Source: Prevotella sp. (lineage in GTDB: Bacteria; Bacteroidota; Bacteroidia; Bacteroidales; Bacteroidaceae). Taken from it: a stretch of 64,000 nucleotides of DNA. Made by a program: the position numbers and the translations under genes. The notes under the pieces are model-generated. The model was not told where the DNA came from, ran no database searches, and saw only the letters and a program-made list of their open reading frames with translations. The stretch spans positions 94,162 through 158,161 of the forward strand of contig JAFZIL010000065.1 in the NCBI GenBank assembly GCA_017554385.1, given 5' to 3'. This document shows positions 17,323 to 23,437 of this stretch, in pieces. Numbering within the stretch: position 1 is the stretch's first letter; each line of letters starts with the position of its first letter.

Positions 17323-18761
17323 ACAACCGACTATACGGAAACCTGATATTCGAGCTGTCGCAGTCGGGACGCTGCGGCTACTCGCTGCCGAAGAACCGTT
17401 TTGGCGACTACCAAGTGCCAAAGGAACTATGTAGGGAGCAGGATGCCGAATTGCCTGAGTGCGACGAGATGACCGTGGTGCGCCACTACACGAACCTGTC
17501 GGCCAACAACTTTGGTGTGGACAATGGCTTCTATCCATTAGGGTCCTGCACGATGAAGTACAACCCGAAGATCAACGAGGAGGTGGCTGCCCTGCCGCAG
17601 TTCCAGAACCTTCACCCGCTTCAGCCCACTGATACCGTGAAAGGTGCCGAGGCCGTCTGTACACTGCTCTGCCGTTCACTCTGCGAGTTGACGGGACTGC
17701 ATGCCTTCACGCTGAAGCCCTTTGCCGGTGCCCACGGCGAGCTGACGGGCCTCATGGTTATCAAGCGTTACCACGAGAGCCGAGGCGACACGCAGCGCAC
17801 AAAGGTCATCGTGCCCGACTCGGCCCACGGTACCAATCCCGCCAGTGCTGCCGTCTGCGGACTGGACATCGTCGAGGTGAAGTCGCTCAGCGACGGCACC
17901 GTCGATATCGATGCCTTAAAAGAGGTGATTGCCACAGTGGGCAGCGATTCTGTCGCAGCCATGATGATGACCAATCCCAACACCCTCGGCCTCTTCGAGA
18001 AGCAGATACCTGTCATCGAGAAGCTCATACACGACTGCGGTGGCCTGATGTACTACGACGGTGCGAACCTGAACCCCATGCTCGGCGCTGCGCGTCCCGG
18101 TGACATGGGCTTCGACGTGATGCACATCAACCTGCACAAGACTTTCTCCACGCCTCATGGCGGTGGCGGTCCAGGTGCCGGTCCCGTCGGTGTAAGAAAA
18201 GGACTGGAACAGTTCTTCCCCGAAGTGTCTCCCTATCACGGCAATTTTTCCGTCGCTATGCGAGCCTACGCCTACATTCTTTCCTTGGGTCGTGAACATA
18301 TCAAAGAGGTGGGTCCGTTGGCAACACTCAACGCCAACTACATCAAGGAGTCGCTGAAGGATGTCTACGAGCTGCCCATCGATGGCCTGATTCCCGAGCA
18401 GAGCTCGCCTACCCGTAGCCTTTGCAAGCATGAGTTCGTCTTCGACGGCCTGAAGGACAAGAGCACGGGCGTCACCACGATGGACGTAGCCAAGCGGCTG
18501 CTCGACTATGGCTACCATGCTCCTACCATCTACTTCCCCCTGCTGTTCCACGAGAGCCTCATGATAGAACCCACGGAGAATGAGTCGAAGGATACCATCG
18601 ACGGCTTTATCGCTGTGATGCAACGTATAGCCGAGGAGGCCAAGACCGATCCCGAACTGGTGAAGTCGGCACCGCACAATACGCCTATCGGCCGTGTAGA
18701 TGACGTACTGGCTGCCAAGCATCCAGTGGTAACGTGGCGGCAAATGAGAAATGAGGAATGA
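17319..18761 (+). CDS. gcvPB: Glycine dehydrogenase (decarboxylating) subunit 2
   Basis: 480 residues. It is the C-terminal, PLP-binding half of the P-protein. The PLP lysine is K274 in NLHKTFSTPHGGGGPGAGP, and NNFGVDNGFYPLGSCTMKYNPK is also diagnostic. The last codons (MRNEE) and the TGA stop lie inside a heptad tract (AATGAGA-type units) that continues to the next gene. It starts inside the gcvPA stop codon. Together with the upstream genes and lpd it completes the glycine cleavage system. Confidence 0.97.
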   Translation: MNNRLYGNLIFELSQSGRCGYSLPKNRFGDYQVPKELCREQDAELPECDEMTVVRHYTNLSANNFGVDNGFYPLGSCTMKYNPKINEEVAALPQFQNLHPLQPTDTVKGAEAVCTLLCRSLCELTGLHAFTLKPFAGAHGELTGLMVIKRYHESRGDTQRTKVIVPDSAHGTNPASAAVCGLDIVEVKSLSDGTVDIDALKEVIATVGSDSVAAMMMTNPNTLGLFEKQIPVIEKLIHDCGGLMYYDGANLNPMLGAARPGDMGFDVMHINLHKTFSTPHGGGGPGAGPVGVRKGLEQFFPEVSPYHGNFSVAMRAYAYILSLGREHIKEVGPLATLNANYIKESLKDVYELPIDGLIPEQSSPTRSLCKHEFVFDGLKDKSTGVTTMDVAKRLLDYGYHAPTIYFPLLFHESLMIEPTENESKDTIDGFIAVMQRIAEEAKTDPELVKSAPHNTPIGRVDDVLAAKHPVVTWRQMRNEE

Positions 18762-18777
18762 GTAATGAGAAATGAAA
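18743..18777. repeat. Heptad tract across the gcvPB stop
   Basis: Five units (AATGAGA, AATGAGG, AATGAGT, AATGAGA, AATGAAA) encode the last residues and stop of gcvPB. They continue as the A-rich leader of lpd, and diverged copies reach 18798. Confidence 0.85.
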
Positions 18778-18806
18778 ATGAAGAATTGAGAAATGAAACT
18801 ACGGCC

Positions 18807-20228
18807 ATGAATAGGACTGACTTGATAATCATCGGGGCGGGACCGGGAGGCTACCGTGCCGCAGAGTTAGCTGCCAAAGCTGGCTTGAAGGTGGTTGTCT
18901 TCGAGGCTGGACATGTGGGTGGCACCTGTCTGAACGAGGGATGCATACCCACAAAGTCGTTTGCCCGCAATGCAGAGATCATGCAGACATTGAAGGAGGC
19001 AAGTCTTTTCGGTATGAACAATTTGAGCTTCGATTTTGACTTCCGTCAGGTCGTGGCCCGAAAGGATGAAGTGCTTGCACAACTCCGCTCAGGCATCGAG
19101 ACACTTCTCTCCCACCCTAACGTTACCCTTGTCCATGGACATGCCCGCTTCGTCGGCCCTCATACCGTTGAAGCATTCAGTGCGGACCCTCATACCGAAG
19201 AAGCATTCAGTGTGGGCAGCGGTTCTGCCGCTGCTCAATACACCGCCCCTTTCATCATCATCGCGACTGGCTCGGTGCCAAAAGCGCTCCGACTACAGGA
19301 GCCTGCCAACTGCCGCGTGCTCGATAGTAGCGACCTGCTACAACTTGACCACCTGCCAGAGAGTCTCTGCATCATTGGTGCAGGTGTCATCGGTATGGAG
19401 TTCGCCAGCATCTTCAGTGCCTTTGGCACGAAGGTCACAGTGGTGGAGTTCCTGAAGGAATGTCTACCTGCTCTTGACAGCGACATTGCCAAGCGGCTGC
19501 GCAAGGTGCTTGAGAAACGCGGTGTCGCCTTCCACCTGCAGTGCGCCGTGACGGGAATAAAAGACAAGGAGGTCACCTTCACCGACAAGAAGGGGAAGGA
19601 ACAAACAGTCGAGGCTGAGGAAGTGCTGATGGCTGTAGGCCGTGCACCACGTGTCAGCGATGACTTCCAGTTGGCTGGTTTCGACTTCGATACCCGTACG
19701 GGCATCAAGGTCGACGACCATTACGAGACTACCGTGCCGGGCATATATGCCATCGGCGACGTAAACGGTCGTCAGATGCTGGCCCATGCAGCGGAGGCAC
19801 AAGCAAAGATTGCGGTGACCCATATCCTCCACACAAGCGATGCCCCCGCTAATTCTCCATTCTCCACTCTTAATTCTCCATGTACAGTAGTTCCCGCCGC
19901 TATCTTCACCCATCCTGAGGCAGCCTGTGTAGGCCCAACCGAGGACCAACTAAAGGAACAGGGCATAGCCTACGAATGTCGCAAGGCCTTCCACCGTGCC
20001 AATGGCAAGGCTCTGGCCATGAACGAGACCGAAGGCATGCTGAAGCTACTGAGTGAGCCGGATGCTGGCCGCATATTAGGCTGCCACGCCTTTGGTGCCC
20101 ATGCGGCAGACATGGTGCAGGAGGTGAGCGTGTTGATGTGTCGAGATACTACTGTCACCCAACTGCGTGACATGGTGCATATCCATCCCACGCTCAGTGA
20201 GATAGTGCTTGCTGCGGCAGAACAATAA
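18807..20228 (+). CDS. lpd: Dihydrolipoyl dehydrogenase (glycine cleavage L protein)
   Basis: 473 residues from ATG 18807. An upstream in-frame ATG at 18765 would only add a repeat-encoded MRNENEELRNETTA stretch, so the later start directly before the FAD motif is chosen. It re-oxidises the dihydrolipoyl arm of GcvH with NAD+. Motifs are the FAD GAGPGG near residue 10, the redox disulfide C41/C46 in GGTCLNEGCIPTK, the NAD site GAGVIGMEFA, the second FAD block YAIGDVNG and the catalytic HIHPTLSE. Two repeat-derived segments are in frame: a 30-bp direct duplication (residues 117-137) and a heptad tract (348-357). Both fall in loops, outside the motifs. It is the last gene of the operon and is convergent with the SASA esterase. 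Confidence 0.95.
   Translation: MNRTDLIIIGAGPGGYRAAELAAKAGLKVVVFEAGHVGGTCLNEGCIPTKSFARNAEIMQTLKEASLFGMNNLSFDFDFRQVVARKDEVLAQLRSGIETLLSHPNVTLVHGHARFVGPHTVEAFSADPHTEEAFSVGSGSAAAQYTAPFIIIATGSVPKALRLQEPANCRVLDSSDLLQLDHLPESLCIIGAGVIGMEFASIFSAFGTKVTVVEFLKECLPALDSDIAKRLRKVLEKRGVAFHLQCAVTGIKDKEVTFTDKKGKEQTVEAEEVLMAVGRAPRVSDDFQLAGFDFDTRTGIKVDDHYETTVPGIYAIGDVNGRQMLAHAAEAQAKIAVTHILHTSDAPANSPFSTLNSPCTVVPAAIFTHPEAACVGPTEDQLKEQGIAYECRKAFHRANGKALAMNETEGMLKLLSEPDAGRILGCHAFGAHAADMVQEVSVLMCRDTTVTQLRDMVHIHPTLSEIVLAAAEQ
19157..19216. repeat. 30-bp direct duplication inside lpd
   Basis: 19157-19186 and 19187-19216 are direct repeats encoding PHTVEAFSAD and PHTEEAFSVG. The copies differ at only a few bases. The duplication is in frame and lies in an extended loop before the conserved ATGS segment. 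Confidence 0.85.
19850..19877. repeat. Heptad tract inside lpd
   Basis: Units TAATTCT, CCATTCT, CCACTCT and TAATTCT are read in frame as NSPFSTLNS, a loop just before the conserved IFTHPE motif. Confidence 0.85.
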
Positions 20229-20246
20229 ACAGCAGAAGCAGAAAAC

Positions 20247-21125
20247 TTAGTGAGATGGGGAGCGAGAAACGATTTTCTCGTTCCTCATTTTTTCGAACAC
20301 CCTACGGCCTAATGTCTCGGCTCCATGGGCGTCGAAATGCAGGCGGTCGCTGAGCAGCGAAAGGTCGGAAGCATCGATGACATGAAAGTGTTTGTCCTCG
20401 CGTTCCAAGCGGAACAGAGCCTCGGCTACCTTCGGTGAACCCTGACGACTGTCCTTGGCAAAAGTACCGCAGACCACAGGCAGCTTGCGGTATTTCTTCT
20501 TGCCTGTTTTTTCCACAAGATGCTGTCGGACATAGGCAACCACCGCTTTGATGTTCTCAAAATAGCGATCGGCAGCCTGCTGGTCGCTCTCGCCCTGATG
20601 CCAGATGAGCACCTTGATGTCGTAGTTCGCTGGTAGGTTGGCCAGGCAGTCGTCAATCTGTCGGGTGAAAGCTTTCAACAGCGACTTCCCACCATGGCTG
20701 GCCGAGGTAGTATGGTTGAGGAAGGCGGTGTCGGCACTCCAGTAGAGACCGTGGGTGCTACTCTTGCACGACGGGTCGATGGCTGTGCCGCCGTCGGTAT
20801 GCTTGATGACGTAGAAAGGTTGTTGCCACAGCTGTTCCAGCTGATAGTAGACAACGGCATCGAAGCCCCAGCTACGTTCAATTTTCGGCTTTGCCACACG
20901 GGGCGAAAACTTCGAGAACTCGCCTGTGGCGGTCTCAAAGTCGCCGCTACCGTAGCTCCAAAGGCAGTAGTTATATGAGAGATAGCCGGGCAAGTCGGCT
21001 AACGGCACACGTCCGTCGGCATTCGACTGCCCGGCTGTAAGAATCACCGGCACACGTTTCTGCTTGGCAGGACAAACAACGGCAAGCAGAAAGAGAGTGA
21101 CAGCAACAAGTGATCTCTTAATCAT
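20247..21125 (-). CDS. Secreted SASA/CE6-type carbohydrate esterase
   Basis: 292 residues from ATG 21125. Upstream codons would lack a signal peptide and overlap the neighbouring stop. The signal peptide is IKRSLVAVTLFLLAVVCPA. Motifs of the sialate O-acetylesterase/CE6 superfamily are GQSNADG (nucleophile serine), WHQGESD and LHFDAHG (Asp/His of the triad). It probably removes acetyl groups from plant polysaccharides such as xylan or pectin; the substrate is not shown. It lies 10 bp downstream of the DUF4468-like gene and is likely cotranscribed with it. It is convergent with lpd, 18 bp away. Confidence 0.88.
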   Translation of the reverse strand: MIKRSLVAVTLFLLAVVCPAKQKRVPVILTAGQSNADGRVPLADLPGYLSYNYCLWSYGSGDFETATGEFSKFSPRVAKPKIERSWGFDAVVYYQLEQLWQQPFYVIKHTDGGTAIDPSCKSSTHGLYWSADTAFLNHTTSASHGGKSLLKAFTRQIDDCLANLPANYDIKVLIWHQGESDQQAADRYFENIKAVVAYVRQHLVEKTGKKKYRKLPVVCGTFAKDSRQGSPKVAEALFRLEREDKHFHVIDASDLSLLSDRLHFDAHGAETLGRRVFEKMRNEKIVSRSPSH

Positions 21126-21135
21126 AGAATGCGAA

Positions 21136-21894
21136 TCACCAATCATCGTCCTCATTGCCCACGATACCATGGGTGACGGCCTCCTGAAGCTTGTCCATCA
21201 CCACGTTAGAGTAGGCATGGGTCATCACGAGAGCCTTGGCTGAGGTGCGCTTCTTGTTGTCCTTTTCCACGAAAGGATAATGCTTGGCTATCTCCCACTG
21301 CTCATCGTAGAGACGATGGTCGGTCTTATCCTCCTTCAGACGCTTTCCGTCGCTGTAGAGGTTCTGGTTCTTGTTGTTATACTTCGTATTGTCAGCCATA
21401 GCGCCCAGCCAGCCGGCATCTTCAGCCTTCAGGATATCGTAGGTAGGCACGGTATAGGTGACGCGGATGCGGCCTTCCTTGATGTCGATGCGGATGACCG
21501 GCGTGATGCTCACCACGTAGCGGTTGAGCGTACCGGTATGGTCGGCAATAGCATCGATGGTCGACGAGATGATGATGCAGCCTGCATCCTTGTCGTTGAG
21601 GGTGATGGCCTGCTTGTCCTTGAACGTCGAGGTAGCCCAGTAGTTCAGCTGTACGTACAGCTGATCCTTCGTCTTACCCGGAGCCTCAATGACCTGCTGA
21701 TAAGTGAGCGACTGGTTCTTGTCGAGTGTCAGTCCACTGGCCAGATTGGCAGCAGCGTCGAGCCACTTGTCACCATACTTCTCCTTGGCATACTTCTCTA
21801 AGTCGGCAGTCTTGATAATCTGTGCCTTAACGGGGGCGGTTGTACACACGCCTGCCAGCATGACCAGCATGGCAATCTTCTGTAATAACTTCAT
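21136..21894 (-). CDS. Secreted DUF4468-like protein
   Basis: 252 residues from ATG 21894, with signal peptide KLLQKIAMLVMLAGVCTTAPVKA. The N-terminal half has YVQLNYWATSTFKD followed by beta-strands (CIIISSTID, YVVSITPVIRIDIKEGRIRVTYT), resembling the Bacteroidota DUF4468/TBP-like fold as I remember it. The C-terminal region is charged (KEDKTDHRLYDEQWE). Function is unknown and no catalytic motif is visible. Its promoter is at 21935-21966. It is followed after 10 bp by the SASA esterase. Confidence 0.7.
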   Translation of the reverse strand: MKLLQKIAMLVMLAGVCTTAPVKAQIIKTADLEKYAKEKYGDKWLDAAANLASGLTLDKNQSLTYQQVIEAPGKTKDQLYVQLNYWATSTFKDKQAITLNDKDAGCIIISSTIDAIADHTGTLNRYVVSITPVIRIDIKEGRIRVTYTVPTYDILKAEDAGWLGAMADNTKYNNKNQNLYSDGKRLKEDKTDHRLYDEQWEIAKHYPFVEKDNKKRTSAKALVMTHAYSNVVMDKLQEAVTHGIVGNEDDDW

Positions 21895-21934
21895 ATATTC
21901 TGCATTTAGAATGAAACGGCAAATTATTTGGCTA

Positions 21935-21966
21935 CAAAAGTACAATTATTCTCCGAATCCTCCAAA
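21935..21966 (-). promoter_or_regulatory. Promoter of the DUF4468-SASA unit
   Basis: On the minus strand, TTTG (21966-21963), a 20-bp spacer and TACTTTTG (21942-21935). The predicted leader is about 35 nt to the ATG at 21894. Confidence 0.7.
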
Positions 21967-22023
21967 TTTATATCCAAAAAATCTTTTTCATATACAACTT
22001 ATCTATAGCATCGGGCAATCGCT

Positions 22024-23436
22024 TCATTTTGTGATATATTGTAAGATGAAGTTTTCGGCTACGGGTAGGAATCGGTCGTGGCCTTTGCTGTTGAGATGGG
22101 CAGTGTCGGTGCCTTTACCGCCTTGGAAATAGATCTTTCGGAACTGTTCGCTTGTAGCGAAGATGTTTGAGCGTCGGGCAGCATCGAAGACGGGGATACC
22201 GTATGAGCCACACACCTCGAGCATCGCGTCGACCACCTGTTGACGGGGACTACCTACGAATCCGTCGCACGTCCACGGGGTGAAGAAGAACAGCTGGGCG
22301 TGCGGATATCTCTCTATGAGTCCTTGGCACAAAACGGCAAGGCGCTCCTTGAAGGTGCCGATGCCGATGGAGTCGATGCGGCCATGTGAGGCATCGTTGT
22401 GTCCAGCGATGACCACGACGATGTCCAGGTCGTCACGCATGTCCTTGTAACGCTGGTACATGCCGATTCCCCACTGTTTCAGGTCGAGGGCGATGCAGTT
22501 GCCGTTGCGCCCGTAGTTGTAATACTCCATGCCATGCTTGCGGGCAAACTTATAGTGCCAGGTGTTCTCGACGGGTTCGCGGTGGTTACGCACGTAGCTG
22601 TCGCCAAGAAAGCCAATCTTCTTTCCCTTCAACGGGTCGATGGCTGGTATGCTCTTTATGATTGGCAGCAGGGCCTTACCCCAAAACTCGGCCAACCGCC
22701 CGGCCCCCTGCTCGTTGGGATGCAGCCAATAACTTTTGCCTCGGGCATCCTTCTCCTCAACGATGTCGGTTTGCCAATGCTGCTCGAAATAGGTGTAGGC
22801 ATCGGCATCGCCGATATGTACGTGGCCCGTCTTGCTCATGGCTACAACATTTGGGAACTGATGATAATAGGTATCAATCATCTTCAGGCTCTTCTTCGAG
22901 GCGATGGAGCCGCCCTTGGAGTGGTAGTCGGGATAATACCAGATGGGTTTGTTGAGTACCACATGAGCATCGGGCCAAAGCTTGAGGAGCGAGTCGATGA
23001 TGGTGATGAGGTTCCTGGCGTAGTCGTCTGGCTCGGTATGTTTGTTCTTCGGACGTTCTACGGTATCGTTGGTTCCCAGCATGATACTGAATACGAGGGG
23101 AAGGGAAGAATGAGCCTTCACCAGTTCGCGGGTCTTCGATACCACGTCACCGAAGTAAGTCTTGTCGCCCACTGGAATCACATCCTCGGCACAGGGTAGG
23201 AAGTGATAGGTGGTGCGTCCCGAGCGCCCACAGTTTCGGAAGTAGATGGTGTCGATGTCTTCCTGTTGGCATAACCAACGGGCACACTGTGCGGGAGGGG
23301 CGGTCTGTTCGCGCTGCTCGTGCAGGGCACCATAGGTGATGCTGTTGCCGATGAACACGATGTTGGCGCTGCGTTGCGCATAGACAAATGACAACTGAAA
23401 GATGACTAAGGATAAAGAAAGGAGCAACCTTTTCAT
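22024..23436 (-). CDS. Tandem-domain SGNH/GDSL esterase
   Basis: 470 residues with a signal peptide (RLLLSLSLVIFQLSFVYA). It holds two complete SGNH-hydrolase domains in one chain. The first has GNSIT with S32, LGTNDT and a HPNEQG His block. The second, starting near residue 275, has GDSY, the GHND block and a HLNSKGHDRF His block. SGNH enzymes deacetylate polysaccharides (for example rhamnogalacturonan or xylan), and two different sites could serve two acetyl positions. It starts 1 bp after the GH2 stop, so the two genes form one transcription unit. Substrate is inferred from the neighbours only. Confidence 0.88.
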   Translation of the reverse strand: MKRLLLSLSLVIFQLSFVYAQRSANIVFIGNSITYGALHEQREQTAPPAQCARWLCQQEDIDTIYFRNCGRSGRTTYHFLPCAEDVIPVGDKTYFGDVVSKTRELVKAHSSLPLVFSIMLGTNDTVERPKNKHTEPDDYARNLITIIDSLLKLWPDAHVVLNKPIWYYPDYHSKGGSIASKKSLKMIDTYYHQFPNVVAMSKTGHVHIGDADAYTYFEQHWQTDIVEEKDARGKSYWLHPNEQGAGRLAEFWGKALLPIIKSIPAIDPLKGKKIGFLGDSYVRNHREPVENTWHYKFARKHGMEYYNYGRNGNCIALDLKQWGIGMYQRYKDMRDDLDIVVVIAGHNDASHGRIDSIGIGTFKERLAVLCQGLIERYPHAQLFFFTPWTCDGFVGSPRQQVVDAMLEVCGSYGIPVFDAARRSNIFATSEQFRKIYFQGGKGTDTAHLNSKGHDRFLPVAENFILQYITK

Positions 23437-23437
23437 G

